Positions 9,078 through 18,948 are shown, counted from the stretch's first letter. The stretch is DNA of 64,000 nucleotides from Bacteroidales bacterium (GCA_016714605.1 JADKDL010000004.1:1-64000), one strand, 5' to 3'. The notes: generated by a model from the letters alone, not told the origin. A program made the numbers and translations.

Positions 9078-10107
9078 TATGTATGTCCGCTGTTTTATCT
9101 GCCTGGGTTTTGCACGGGTGCATTGTAAAACCTGCCAATAAACGATTGTAAATGTCGCTCATCAAACCCGGCATGTAATTTAGATAAACAGGTAAACCTT
9201 CTGGTAATGTGGTATTCAAATCAAGTAAGAGGCGAGTCTTCTGGTTCTTGTCAACTGTAGTCCTAACCACAGAACAAGAAGTGGAGGTATTGATTGAGAA
9301 ATCATCGAAAAGAACGGAAAATTCGTTAATTGGTATATTAAATATTAATTCTATGGTTTGCTGGTCTTTCATTTTTGCAGATGTCAAAATGGGGTATTCT
9401 TGTTCGTATTTAGGGTGGTGTATGTTTATCGTGTATGTTTTGGTGTATGATTGGTCTTCGGCAGTTACAGTAAGAATTGCTTTGCCGCTAAGCGTGGATG
9501 GCATTGTAATCGACACGCTTGCATCACTTGAAACTGGAATACCTTCAATTTTTGGTATTTCGGTATCTACTTCAAAAAAAAATACATAATATTCAAAAAT
9601 ATTGGGATTGAAAATTGGTAGAAACGAACATGAGTTGCCAATAGTGATTTGCTTTAATAGAGCATTTGTACATTTTCTAATTTCTACTTTTCTCGACGTA
9701 GTTGTTGCAGGTTGTACACATTTGAGCGAAGATGTATGTGTGACCCAAACTTTATCGCCAGGCTGGAGATTTGATGGGTTGAAAATAGCTGCATCTTGCG
9801 CAACATTCGAACCGTTTACATACCATTTGGTCGAATAGTTTTGACCATATGAGTCGATTTTATAGGAAAATGAAAAATTGCTTGCATTACAAGCACAGGT
9901 ATCTGTTGGAATAATAGATAATATTGGTGAAACCGTTTGATTGACAGATATATTGATTGGCTCAGATAGTTTTGTACTGCACTCGAATGTCGACAAGGTT
10001 CCCTTTAACACCAAAGAGGTAGTTGATTGTAAAGAAATGTAAGCCTCGGCAATGTTTTGGTTAATGCTTAAAAGGGTTTCCAATTTGCAAGTCTGTGGCG
10101 TTGTCAA
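9067..10107 (-). CDS. Secreted C10 peptidase, segment 3 of 4: Ig-like and cadherin-like repeats
   Basis: This is a middle part of the large exported peptidase. It contains Ig-like stretches ('TKWYVNGSNVAQDAAIFNPS', 'GDKVWVTH') and a cadherin-like beta-sandwich stretch ('GKAILTVTAEDQSYTKTYTI'), followed by an 'ILTSAKMKDQQTIELIFN' SbsA/Ig-like repeat of the sort also found in the GH9 protein. It joins segment 2 by a shift near 10085. It probably provides spacing and adhesion; no catalytic residues are expected here. Confidence 0.65.
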   Translation of the reverse strand: MTTPQTCKLETLLSINQNIAEAYISLQSTTSLVLKGTLSTFECSTKLSEPINISVNQTVSPILSIIPTDTCACNASNFSFSYKIDSYGQNYSTKWYVNGSNVAQDAAIFNPSNLQPGDKVWVTHTSSLKCVQPATTTSRKVEIRKCTNALLKQITIGNSCSFLPIFNPNIFEYYVFFFEVDTEIPKIEGIPVSSDASVSITMPSTLSGKAILTVTAEDQSYTKTYTINIHHPKYEQEYPILTSAKMKDQQTIELIFNIPINEFSVLFDDFSINTSTSCSVVRTTVDKNQKTRLLLDLNTTLPEGLPVYLNYMPGLMSDIYNRLLAGFTMHPCKTQADKTADIHIEC

Positions 10108-10843
10108 TTACAGTATATGTAACACCGGGTTCGGGGTTTATTACTTTAACCTGAACCGTTCCAGAGTTTTCGCAAATAATTGTCTTATCGACATTCAAAC
10201 CTACTACCGGACGACTTCCAATAGCTTTTATCTCATCATTGGTAAGCATAGTTTGGTACAAGAGAAAATCATCGAGCGACCCATTTATGTTTAATTTCGA
10301 CAATTCATTAGGCAACCCGGCAGTCCTTCCACCTCCATAGTAAATCCAGCCGTTTTGGTTCATTGTTGCATTCGAGTAATTGGTCTGTGCAATAAGTTGT
10401 CCATCAATATAAAGCTTTACAAATACATCGCCAATAGCAATTGTGGCATTGTGCCATGTATTGTCGTTATATGAATTGGTCGACGATAAGTGATACCGTT
10501 GGTAATCTGAGTGGTTCATGTTAAAGTAAACCTTTCCAGATTGGTCGGACCAAAGCACATAGTCTGGTGTTGATTCTTCGAAACTTGTATATGGGTAGAA
10601 TGAAACTATTGGCCCAAAATCTTGTGCACCAAACTTAAACCAAACAGAAACAGTGGAGTTTGGAGTATATGTGACATGATCGTATGAATTAGAGTTGTCG
10701 AAACGTGCTGCTTTTAATGCATTATCTCTGTCTGCACATAAATTGTATTCGTTATAGCTATCAAATCCTTTATATAGAGAATATGGTTTGCTTGTTGTGT
10801 ACCATCGTTCACCAATTTTTGCAGGTTGAGATCCTCCGGCCAC
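10061..10843 (-). CDS. Secreted C10 peptidase, segment 2 of 4: LamG-like domain
   Basis: The frame extends upstream to about 10925, where 'GANTNTLNAFKTGEYFVKAS' joins the end of segment 1 if one G is restored (CCGGAGC read as CCGGGAGC). The domain has the concanavalin/LamG pattern 'TVSVWFKFGAQDFG...SSTNSYNDNTWHNATIAIGDVFVKLYIDGQ' and ends with 'INGSLDDFLLY'. Such domains bind glycans or proteins. It is a part of one exported protein rather than a separate gene. Confidence 0.7.
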   Translation of the reverse strand: MAGGSQPAKIGERWYTTSKPYSLYKGFDSYNEYNLCADRDNALKAARFDNSNSYDHVTYTPNSTVSVWFKFGAQDFGPIVSFYPYTSFEESTPDYVLWSDQSGKVYFNMNHSDYQRYHLSSTNSYNDNTWHNATIAIGDVFVKLYIDGQLIAQTNYSNATMNQNGWIYYGGGRTAGLPNELSKLNINGSLDDFLLYQTMLTNDEIKAIGSRPVVGLNVDKTIICENSGTVQVKVINPEPGVTYTVIDNATDLQIGNPFKH

Positions 10844-10890
10844 AATATCATTAAATGGCGAATAAACTTCACAGCCACCATTTGATGCTT

Positions 10891-13545
10891 TTACAAAATA
10901 TTCGCCAGTTTTAAAAGCGTTAAGTGTGTTAGTGTTTGCTCCGGAATTAATATTCTATCAAAATACCACTGGTAAGAATAAGAACTATCCTTGTAAACCG
11001 ACAGCTTATTCAAATTAGGGCAATTGGGGTCCTCTTCTATTTCAATAATAGGTATTATAGGTAGTTTCTTGTGCGATGAAGTTATAATATCTGAAACAGA
11101 CAAGCATCCATCTTTGTATGTATAAAGCTGATATTGTCCGTCTTTTTCAAATGTTGTGATTCCTGATGGAGCAATTTTCTTGTAAAATTCGAAATTCCTG
11201 TACCAAAATGCGCTATCAACATCTGCCATTTGTATACTGTAGGTGTCGCCTCTCGTACCCTCGCATCCTCCGGTCGAACCTGAATAACCTAATCGTGAAC
11301 AATTATCTGCATATTGAATATATAACATATAGTTTATTTCCTCAATCAGATCAGAGACAGGCATTTGGTAATCGAGCACAATGTAATACATTTTATCTTT
11401 CTCGACGTTAAACTTTAAACTTTGCGATTCTGCACCTGTTATACAACTACTAGGGTTACAGGAATTTAAACAAAACAATTTGACTGACACCTCCGAACTA
11501 TGGGTGAAGCTACACATAACCTTACCTGTTTGGGGTGCTACAAATGAATATACTACTTCGCTACCGTTATATTTGTCGTATGTATAGCTTTGGGATATAT
11601 ATTTGCTAACATTGGAGTGACCCAGCATTTGTAGATTCCCATAGGTTTTCTGGTTTATATAAATAGGATTAGCATAGCGGCATTGCAAATCGGAAGGCAA
11701 TGTTATGCTTAACGAGGATGTTCTCATGTTGGCATCTTCATTTTTTTCTGAAATGGTGTTATCTGCATCGGCTTTTGATAAGAGAAAATAGTTCCCAATT
11801 GTTGTATTGGTGGGAATTGTCAAATAGCGAGCAATATTAATCGAATCAAAAGAGGCAATTGGGCCGATTAATGTATCGAAAAGCATAATATCGTTGTTCG
11901 AAAATATTTTATCGGTAGATAGGACAATGCTTAATCGGTGTTTTTGAGCAGCTTGTCCACCAATATTCTTAACCGTTAATGAAGAACGTAGATCGGACGA
12001 TCCGATTTGTGCTTCTGAAACAGACAACATGCTATAAGTCATTACCAAATCGGGATTGGAATTGGCAATACTGGCCTTGATTTTATAACTACCATTTCTG
12101 AAATATTTCGAATCTACTACCACGTAATAAGTGCCAGGGGCAAGATTGTTGGCACATACAATTTCTTTGTCTTCGCTAACTATACTTGAAATTTCTGGAG
12201 ATTTTAAAAGAATAATCCTCAGATCATCATTGCTTTTATCGGAAAGTTGCACAGTGATATTACCCTTGCTTAGAAGTTCAATCTTGTAATATGCCTCATT
12301 GCCCGACATATCTTCAACAACATCTCTATAGTGGTTTATTTCGTTTGCTTTTCCGTAAGTGTTTCCAACCATTTGTTGTTCGTCTTGCAGTTCTTGGACC
12401 AAAGACGTATTTATCAGTTCAGGTATCACTCTAGGCCTGATACCAATAACGGCCGAACAATTGTTTTTGCCTGAAGCAGCAACAACTTCTGAGTCTAGAG
12501 AATAATAACCGTTGTAATATCCTCCCCATCCAAAATTGAAGTGGAAGTAGTTCTGACTATCAAATCCATCAATAACCAATGCATGAGGTCCTACAGAAAC
12601 AACTCCAGCGAAAAAAATTGGTCTACTTTTACTTAACTCGTTGTGAAGCAAGAATACAAGCGAGTCGATATTGTAATTTGCAAAACTTATATACGAGGAA
12701 TTTCGAGTAAATTTAAAATTATTAACAAGTGCTGGCCTAACGTCTAAGGATGATGCAGCAGAACCTGAGCTAGAATAAGCCATGTTGATCGAAATGCCGC
12801 AATGGTAAACAAATTGGGATACAGCAGCATCACTATATGATGGAGAGTACGGTATTTTATCCCAATCGTAAGTTGTATTTCCAAAATTAGCAGTGAGAAT
12901 GCCATAATTCCAATGGCTATAAGAATTAGAACCTTCACCTTTTCCAGGAATGGCATGATAGCGAATAATCTGTGCCATTGCTATAGCTACGCAGCCTGCA
13001 GGATTTTTCCCTGGGCACGAATCGTTGAATACACCGCTTTGATTCCAGTTAGTTTCCAATAATTGTGGGATAGGGGCTAATACAACAGCGCGTTTTTTTG
13101 GGGTGTTTTTCTTCAGATCAATCCATTTCTGGAGGTTTTTTATTTTTTGATCATCGCTCAATTCATTTTTTGAGTAAAATGCAGATCGGAGCATTTCTTT
13201 ATACCATTGCTCGCACTTTGGTAATCCAATCAATGCATTTGTAAACGAATATCCGAAAATTGGCTTTAAAGCATCATCGGCCGAGATTATGATAAAGTTG
13301 TTGCCATTCCCATACGAATAATGACGGTATAGAGCCTTGCCGTCGATACTATCAACAAGTTCAGATACCTTCTTAAGGGTTTGTAAATCACGGGTTATGT
13401 TATTTTTTAAAATAAAATTCTGCACAACAGTTTTTGATAAAATTTCGGATACCGGGTTGGAATAACTAGAAATACAGGTTAGTAAAAGAAATATGGAAAA
13501 CAATTTTTTTTCATAGAGTATAGGTTTATTATATTGCTGTGACAA
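10891..13545 (-). CDS. Secreted C10-family cysteine peptidase, segment 1 of 4
   Basis: This is a streptopain (SpeB)-type peptidase. An N-terminal propeptide/Spi-like part (about residues 35-150) precedes the catalytic domain, with Cys185 in NPAGCVAIAMAQI, His321 in GPHALVIDGF, and the family's FHFNFGWGGYYNGYY tail. A pre-peptidase C-terminal domain, a CARDB repeat (about 505-610) and a second PPC-like domain follow. The true start is probably the ATG at 13514, where reading A9 instead of A8 yields MKKKLFSIFLLLTC, a clean signal peptide. Together with segments 2-4 the mature protein exceeds 1,600 residues. It likely degrades extracellular protein; host interaction cannot be inferred. Confidence 0.88.
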   Translation of the reverse strand: MSQQYNKPILYEKKLFSIFLLLTCISSYSNPVSEILSKTVVQNFILKNNITRDLQTLKKVSELVDSIDGKALYRHYSYGNGNNFIIISADDALKPIFGYSFTNALIGLPKCEQWYKEMLRSAFYSKNELSDDQKIKNLQKWIDLKKNTPKKRAVVLAPIPQLLETNWNQSGVFNDSCPGKNPAGCVAIAMAQIIRYHAIPGKGEGSNSYSHWNYGILTANFGNTTYDWDKIPYSPSYSDAAVSQFVYHCGISINMAYSSSGSAASSLDVRPALVNNFKFTRNSSYISFANYNIDSLVFLLHNELSKSRPIFFAGVVSVGPHALVIDGFDSQNYFHFNFGWGGYYNGYYSLDSEVVAASGKNNCSAVIGIRPRVIPELINTSLVQELQDEQQMVGNTYGKANEINHYRDVVEDMSGNEAYYKIELLSKGNITVQLSDKSNDDLRIILLKSPEISSIVSEDKEIVCANNLAPGTYYVVVDSKYFRNGSYKIKASIANSNPDLVMTYSMLSVSEAQIGSSDLRSSLTVKNIGGQAAQKHRLSIVLSTDKIFSNNDIMLFDTLIGPIASFDSINIARYLTIPTNTTIGNYFLLSKADADNTISEKNEDANMRTSSLSITLPSDLQCRYANPIYINQKTYGNLQMLGHSNVSKYISQSYTYDKYNGSEVVYSFVAPQTGKVMCSFTHSSEVSVKLFCLNSCNPSSCITGAESQSLKFNVEKDKMYYIVLDYQMPVSDLIEEINYMLYIQYADNCSRLGYSGSTGGCEGTRGDTYSIQMADVDSAFWYRNFEFYKKIAPSGITTFEKDGQYQLYTYKDGCLSVSDIITSSHKKLPIIPIIEIEEDPNCPNLNKLSVYKDSSYSYQWYFDRILIPEQTLTHLTLLKLANIL

Positions 13546-13980
13546 AGATTATAATCATGAAGACATTGATAAATTAAATAAAGTTGCAGAAAAAAAAATA
13601 ATGTTTCAACCGATTTTAATAATTGAATATTATTTCAAAAATATTGAAATAAACAAGAATCTGAGCGGTCTGCAAGACCAAGCATTCATTCAACACATGT
13701 GCCCTGTAATATAATATAGCATGTATTGAAAGCCTCAGCTGGGCAAAGCTTCCTCGCTTCGTCCTAGTTTTCAAGGCATCTTGACTGTTTAATTAAAATG
13801 TTTTAATTTTTCCGTTAAAGCCAATAAAGAATTTTATTTTTATGTATCTTCCAGCTAAAGCAGGAGGCAATTCAATAAATAAGAATGCAGTACTCAAGGC
13901 AACTTGCCTAAATTAACGAGACTTCGATGTAATAATTAATAATAAAACGAACCTCAATGCTTCTGTTCGTCATAGACAAT
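13546..13980. other. Gene-free stretch
   Basis: No gene or RNA was recognised. The stretch near 13720-13790 resembles 8230-8290 ('ttcgtc', 'caaggc' words) and is probably old repeat DNA. The MITE-like element begins directly after it. Confidence 0.4.
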
Positions 13981-14138
13981 GCCTAAGTCGTTTATATCTT
14001 CAAAGGTTTTGCCTTTATTATGAAAATCAGGTTCAATAAAATTTCAGTATTCTTTAATTCTATTTGACAAATTAAATCTTCAAAAAATATTTCTTTTTTA
14101 ATCATTAGGCAATAGCCTAATAAAATATGTTCGACTTA
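13981..14138. repeat. MITE-like element, copy 1
   Basis: This is a 158-bp element that starts 'gcctaagtcg' and ends 'cgactta', giving inverted ends. It has an inner hairpin 'attaggcaatagcctaat'. It is about 95% like the copy at 18790..18948 and partly like 19764..19859. It has no coding capacity, so it is a non-autonomous transposable-element candidate. Confidence 0.7.
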
Positions 14139-14373
14139 TTACCCTGTATTGTGGTTTTATCGTGTAGAGACGTTGCATGCAAAGTCTCTACGTGGGAATC
14201 ACATTTGTGCCTAAAATTTTTGTCATTTTTGCTATTCAATATCAATATTATAAAACAAATAAATTCATTCATTATAAATTTTCTCATCCTTTATTCTGCT
14301 AGGCTACAAGCCCTTCTTTTGTTGCAAACCTTTATTTGTTTAATTTGGGTTGCAAAGCCAAAGTAGCGGCGTG

Positions 14374-15030
14374 TTATTTCTGTCCTCCAAGCCATAAATG
14401 TCCACGTTTAAATGAATAAGATTCTATTGTCTCCCCAATAGGTTCTTTAAACTTGAATGTCCTGTGTGGTTTCTTTAAAATTTTTGCAAACCATTTTTTA
14501 GTATATTCATAGTCTTGTCGTGATACATAATTTTCGGGTTCTCCAACTTCTGTATTGTCGTAATTGTCTTCATCTAAACGATAATCCCAATTTAGTTTTT
14601 GAAGTCTGTTTTTTAATTGTCCATATGTTTTTGCATTAAATATTTTCTCTGATTCAGGTTTGAAAAAGTTGTTTTCATAAAAGCCTATACTGTCACCAAT
14701 AGCGCAAACAACTTGTGATTGAGAAAAGCGTGGTTCAAACAACCATATTTTCAAATAATAAGGTTGTCCCAATTTGTCAAGTTGATTTTTCCAATCTTCG
14801 TAAATATCAAGAAGTCCGTTGAGCATTTTTTGCTTTGTCTTTCGTGTCGGCTCAGAAGTTACACTATCGGTTAATGTAATTCCACTCCAAGGATGGACTC
14901 TAATTTTCGCATAATATCTATCACGTTCGTTCAATAAATAGTCGGTCAGATTGAAGTCTAAATTGTCAAGACGCCAATTTTCAATACCCTTCCATCTTCT
15001 TTTATGTCCACGTATTTTCTTTTGTCTCAT
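14374..15030 (-). CDS. Hypothetical protein, basic N-terminus
   Basis: The 218-residue protein has a very basic start (MRQKKIRGHKRRWKG) and no signal peptide or membrane span. The body is rich in Trp, Tyr and charged residues (KIWLFEPRFSQSQVVCAIGDS). No family was recognised. It sits between a MITE-like repeat and a kinase-like gene in an accessory stretch, so it is a likely recently acquired gene. The reading frame is intact. Confidence 0.6.
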   Translation of the reverse strand: MRQKKIRGHKRRWKGIENWRLDNLDFNLTDYLLNERDRYYAKIRVHPWSGITLTDSVTSEPTRKTKQKMLNGLLDIYEDWKNQLDKLGQPYYLKIWLFEPRFSQSQVVCAIGDSIGFYENNFFKPESEKIFNAKTYGQLKNRLQKLNWDYRLDEDNYDNTEVGEPENYVSRQDYEYTKKWFAKILKKPHRTFKFKEPIGETIESYSFKRGHLWLGGQK

Positions 15031-15244
15031 GGTTTTCTTTATAAAATTACCGCCTACATCCCTATATACCTAACCCCCAATTTTCAATTACGTATATATC
15101 TATTGTGTTTATAATTGTTTTTAAACTTCAAATATTCTTTCATTATCCACCCGCTCGTTTAATTTGCAACCCTAACGCTTTCATTTTATTTAAAAAGTTA
15201 AATCTTGCAAACCGCTCAGATTCTTGTTTATTAGTGGTTGTTTT

Positions 15245-15886
15245 TTATTCAATCCAAAATGTTTCAGTTAAATAGAAAACAGTATCTATAAAATATAGAA
15301 CGTCATTTCTTGTCAAAACATTTTCATCATGTAAATCTTCTAAAATAATTCCTAGTTCTGGATTGTAATAATCATTGTTTCGATTATTTTCAAAACCATT
15401 TAGAGTTAAAAACTCTTTGACTTGGTTTAAATCTGTATTGGCAGTTATGGAAACATAAGATTGCTGTACAACTGCATATAAGACATCATTCTCTTTTGTA
15501 AAACCAATTAAATTATATGCTGTATCTTGAAAGAAATAATTATGTAGCAAAAGATTGTAAAAATAATCTTTCCATGAGCAATAGTAAATGGCATCATTTA
15601 ATTTAATAACATTTTCAGTATCTTTCAAATAAACCTTTTGTTCTGCACCTTCACTAATATATTGTGATAAATCAATATCAATCCAAAGCTTATTTTCAGA
15701 TATGAAATCTTCTAATCTCTTTGTTTCTTGTTTTTTGAAATGCTTTTCGATTTCAATTGTTGCGCTTGCTTTCTCGCCATCGTTAAGGTAACTGGCGATT
15801 GATTGGATAACTGTTCCAAACCTAATTTGGCTCTTTCCTGAAAGGACATTGTGTAGTTCATTTTTCAAATGATTTTGCATCAACAA
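15245..15886 (-). CDS. Kinase-like protein of the 'polyvalent protein' type
   Basis: The 213-residue protein contains the remains of a protein-kinase fold: a loop EGAEQKVY (79-86), a Lys in VIKL (about 95), a catalytic-loop-like DLHDENV (184-190), and an Asp in FIDTVF (201) at the position of the metal-binding DFG. The N-terminus 'LKNELHNVLSGKSQIRFGTVIQ' resembles the small kinase domains annotated in polyvalent proteins of phages and conjugative elements; this is recalled from memory rather than searched. The start is probably Met3. It may modify or protect against host proteins. Confidence 0.6.
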   Translation of the reverse strand: MLMQNHLKNELHNVLSGKSQIRFGTVIQSIASYLNDGEKASATIEIEKHFKKQETKRLEDFISENKLWIDIDLSQYISEGAEQKVYLKDTENVIKLNDAIYYCSWKDYFYNLLLHNYFFQDTAYNLIGFTKENDVLYAVVQQSYVSITANTDLNQVKEFLTLNGFENNRNNDYYNPELGIILEDLHDENVLTRNDVLYFIDTVFYLTETFWIE

Positions 15887-16065
15887 ATATAAAAAAAGCT
15901 TTTAATTTTTGAATGATTATGTAGGTTAAGATTTTTTTTCAAAATAACCGCTAACTTGCTGAAAGCTTCTAAAAGTTTCAAATATACAAATATTTTGAAA
16001 TGAACAAAATGATAAAGCAAGTGTGTTCAGATTTTCAGAGGATGCAAGTCACTTATACGTTACTA

Positions 16066-16103
16066 TTTCTGGTTGCTGAGCGAAGCCGAAGCTGTATTGC
16101 ATA
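16066..16103. repeat. Short dispersed repeat, copy 2
   Basis: It matches 2151..2187 ('ttgctgagcgaagccgaa' core). It lies between the kinase-like gene and the TPR lipoprotein gene. Confidence 0.6.
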
Positions 16104-16167
16104 AGTGAGAGGCGAACTGGCAATCTTTTGATTGTCAGTTGTCTACTCGATAATAGCATATAATTCC

Positions 16168-16986
16168 TTATTCACAAATCTGTTTGACTTCATTAGGTAA
16201 TTGGAAACCAGATTTTTCAGCCGCTTTAAACCAATCACAAGCTTCATCTTTCTCTTGTTTAGCACAGATAATTCCAATGGTATATAAAATTTCAGAATTG
16301 TTAGGTTCTATATCATTCGCAATTTTGTAATATTTTTCAGCTTCTTCTAATTTGTTTTGACGAAGACAACTTAAAGCTAGATTTTTGTTAGCAAATAAAT
16401 TATTCCTGTTTGTATAAACTATTTTTCTAAATACCTCTTCTGATTTATCAAACATCTCTAAATCAAAATAACACATCCCTAAATTATTAATGGCCTTTTC
16501 ATCGGTAGGTTTTAATTCATGAGCTTTTTCATAATCAGGTATAGCCTTTAATATATTACCCATTCTATCATGTGCTAATGCCCGATTATAATAATATGTT
16601 GAAATCGTATCTTTGATTTCAATTGCTTTGTTTATATACTCAATAGCGTCCTGTTGTTTTCCATTTTTACTCAAACATGAACCTTTCAAATGTAGCGCAT
16701 CTGAATTTGTTGGATTCTTTTCAAGTTCTTTATCAATCTCATTTATTGCCAAATCATATTCTTTTCTCCAAAAATAGACTGTGGCTTTCCCTCTAAAAAA
16801 AGTAGAATCACCATTTCCTTTAGCAAGTTCTTGTTTGTCAATTTGCTTTAACTGTTCCTCAGTTAAGGATTTTGCTAAAGATTGATATGAATCATCTACA
16901 TCTCTTTTCACATCACTACTTTGACTACATGCAGTTATGTAAATTAATGCTAATGAAATCAAAATATAATTTTTTCCTCTTTTCAT
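16168..16986 (-). CDS. TPR-repeat lipoprotein
   Basis: The 272-residue protein starts with a lipoprotein signal (MKRGKNYILISLALIYITAC; Cys20 is the lipidation site). From about residue 65 it consists of tandem 34-residue TPR units, for example 'ALHLKGSCLSKNGKQQDAIE', 'AINNLGMCYFDLEMFDKSEE' and 'LYTIGIICAKQEKDEACDWF'. It probably scaffolds proteins at the membrane. Its neighbours are accessory genes and repeats, and no operon is visible. Confidence 0.82.
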   Translation of the reverse strand: MKRGKNYILISLALIYITACSQSSDVKRDVDDSYQSLAKSLTEEQLKQIDKQELAKGNGDSTFFRGKATVYFWRKEYDLAINEIDKELEKNPTNSDALHLKGSCLSKNGKQQDAIEYINKAIEIKDTISTYYYNRALAHDRMGNILKAIPDYEKAHELKPTDEKAINNLGMCYFDLEMFDKSEEVFRKIVYTNRNNLFANKNLALSCLRQNKLEEAEKYYKIANDIEPNNSEILYTIGIICAKQEKDEACDWFKAAEKSGFQLPNEVKQICE

Positions 16987-17288
16987 AAACTACGTATATA
17001 TTTTGTTTATGCATGCTATAACTTCAATCTGTCTATAAATTCGCAAAACAGAAATTTACAAATTTAACCTAATTCCTAATGCAAATATAAATTCTTTTCA
17101 ATGTAATTAGTAAATTTACATCATCAATCTTCACAGATTGTATGCAACAAATACGAGTCCTATATCTGCTTAAATGTTAGATTTAAAACTATATATCATC
17201 CTTTGCTTTCCCCCGTTCGGCTCAGGCTGTGCCCATAGCCATCAGGCTAAGCCGTAATACACTGATAATCAACATAAATATTTTTTTA

Positions 17289-17311
17289 CCCCGACTTCTT
17301 TCGAATCGGGG
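17289..17311 (+). terminator. Hairpin with T-rich tail at the 3' side of the IS
   Basis: A 'ccccga' / 'tcgggg' stem is followed by 'attttattttt' on the plus strand. Read on the plus strand it would stop transcription running into the transposase antisense, a common shielding feature in insertion sequences. Confidence 0.5.
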
Positions 17312-17365
17312 ATTTTATTTTTGTCTTTTATCATATTCAATGAACGTTATTTTTATTTTTGCTTG

Positions 17366-18406
17366 TTAAATATACGAATAATTAACTGATTCACAAAATA
17401 TTATATCAAATATTTCTTCAAGATGACATCTTGATTTTCTTTTTTCTGTCCAATGGTTTTGACTCAGCGAATGAGCTAATTCTTCTATTATCTTCTGTAT
17501 GTTTTCAGTTTGACTCATCATACTTTTTATTATTGTTTTACTACTTTCTTTCAGTGTTTGAAAGCTCTTAGATATGCTTAACAATCCATCACCGTTTTTA
17601 TAAAATAGGTTTCTGCAATCACAGATTATCTGCCAGTTGATTAATATCCAAAGGAGTTTTACATAGAGCATCGTGATGAATCTATCTCCCTTCATTTTGT
17701 GGGTTTGGTCAATATGAAGAATTGATTTCCATACTTTGAAAACTAATTCAATTTGCCACCTTATTCTATAAAGTTTACAGATAGTTTCCCATGTACATTC
17801 ATTCTCTGGGATATTGCATATATAAAAGTTAAAACGAGCCCTTATCTTATATTCTTCAGAAATTTCGTATCCTAAAGACTTATTTGCTTTCGCCCTTTCT
17901 CTCATACGTTTTTGGTACACTTCGTCTGATACCAAAACTGAAATTAATCTAACTGGGCGCCGCTTCTTTCCAATAAATACTGGCAAATCACTATGCGTTC
18001 GACCTAGATTTATCATCTGGGTATATATCTTTTGAAAATCAATTTTTTTCTCGTCTGATTTATTCATTCGAACAGAAACATTGTGATACAACTTACTGAT
18101 AAAAAAGGCTTCTCGTTCAATATAGTGAGCAATTATTCCATCTGAGTAGTATCCAAGATCTCGGAGGATTAAGTCGCCCTTTTGAATGTCATCTTTCTTA
18201 GATATTGCGTCGTTGGAATCATTTTGAATAGCTGATTTCAAATCAATATCTAAAACCTTGTTCGTTTTTACATCATATTCGAATTGAATACTGACTCCTG
18301 CTTTTGAGTTTGGGCCTCCTCCCTTCCCAAATCCTTCAAATACATTGGCTAAGGATTCATGAATCTCAAAGGTTGTTGAATCCTTAACTCTAACTCTCTT
18401 GAACAA
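17366..18406 (-). CDS. IS4-family transposase, main segment (2 of 2)
   Basis: This is the DDE transposase core. An Asp lies in 'KGDLILRDLGYYSDG', and the YREK-type signature is 'YRIRWQIELVFKVWKS' (Y-2-R-3-E-6-K), which defines the IS4 family. The N-terminal segment at 18349..18681 joins by a one-base shift near 18415 ('NSTEF' then 'SLFKRVRVKDSTTFEIHE'). The full protein would be about 440 residues, the normal length. If the shift is real, the element is inactive. Confidence 0.85.
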   Translation of the reverse strand: MFKRVRVKDSTTFEIHESLANVFEGFGKGGGPNSKAGVSIQFEYDVKTNKVLDIDLKSAIQNDSNDAISKKDDIQKGDLILRDLGYYSDGIIAHYIEREAFFISKLYHNVSVRMNKSDEKKIDFQKIYTQMINLGRTHSDLPVFIGKKRRPVRLISVLVSDEVYQKRMRERAKANKSLGYEISEEYKIRARFNFYICNIPENECTWETICKLYRIRWQIELVFKVWKSILHIDQTHKMKGDRFITMLYVKLLWILINWQIICDCRNLFYKNGDGLLSISKSFQTLKESSKTIIKSMMSQTENIQKIIEELAHSLSQNHWTEKRKSRCHLEEIFDIIFCESVNYSYI

Positions 18407-18681
18407 CGAAACTCGGTTGAATTAATGTCAGAGAAAACTTGAGATGATAATGTTTCCTTAATTAATTCTTTGGTAAAAGCAACGCTTGATGGAGAAAAAC
18501 GCTCATCTATTGACTGTTCTCTAATTTTTAAAGAATGTGCCATATGTGCATTTCTCACAATTCGACTCAAACTCTTAAATTCATTTTCCACTGCGTAAAA
18601 CATAATATTCAAGAATACTAGTGGTGTTAACTTGCTTTTACGTTTTAGAAACTTACTAGAACGAGCAATTTTATCAAGCAT
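18349..18681 (-). CDS. IS4-family transposase, N-terminal segment (1 of 2)
   Basis: The first about 90 residues (MLDKIARSSKFLKRKSKLTP and on) form the helical DNA-binding region of an IS4 transposase. After 'FSDINSTEF' the reading frame is wrong; true coding continues in the 17366..18406 frame. The segment lies just inside the right inverted repeat. Confidence 0.75.
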   Translation of the reverse strand: MLDKIARSSKFLKRKSKLTPLVFLNIMFYAVENEFKSLSRIVRNAHMAHSLKIREQSIDERFSPSSVAFTKELIKETLSSQVFSDINSTEFRCSRELELRIQQPLRFMNP

Positions 18682-18789
18682 TTCAACACTTAATATATGT
18701 GTGAATGTAGATTTAAAATGAGCACAGATTGAATCATATGCCCCATATTATTACTACACTTTTTTCTTAGCCTGATGGCTATGGGCTGT

Positions 18790-18948
18790 GCCTAAGTCGT
18801 TTATATCTTCAAAGGCTTTGCCTTTATTATGAAAATCGGGTTCAATTAAATTTCAGTATTCTTTAATTCTATTTGACAAATTAAATCTTCAAAAAATATT
18901 TCTTTTTTAATCATTAGGCAACAGCCTAATGTAATATGTTCGACTTAG
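18790..18948. repeat. MITE-like element, copy 2
   Basis: This nearly full copy of the 13981..14138 element starts 'gcctaagtcg' and ends 'cgacttag', with the inner hairpin 'attaggcaacagcctaat'. It begins 3 bp from the IS4 inverted repeat, so the insertion sequence and this element share an edge. Confidence 0.7.

Larger units (their letters stand above)
17231..18786 (-). mobile_element. IS4-type insertion sequence
   Basis: A transposase gene (17366..18681, split by one frameshift) is bounded by perfect 20-bp inverted repeats: 'gcccatagccatcaggctaa' at 17231..17250 and its reverse complement at 18767..18786. The similarity of the ends continues a few bases outward. A GC-rich hairpin lies at 17289..17311. 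I could not identify a clear target duplication. A further copy of the end sequence lies at about 19850..19873, next to MITE-like DNA. Confidence 0.75.

Noticed and set aside
9209..9838. Plus-strand ORFs opposite the C10 peptidase segments
   Set aside because: They are antisense shadows with no recognisable domains, while the minus strand shows clear Ig and LamG patterns.
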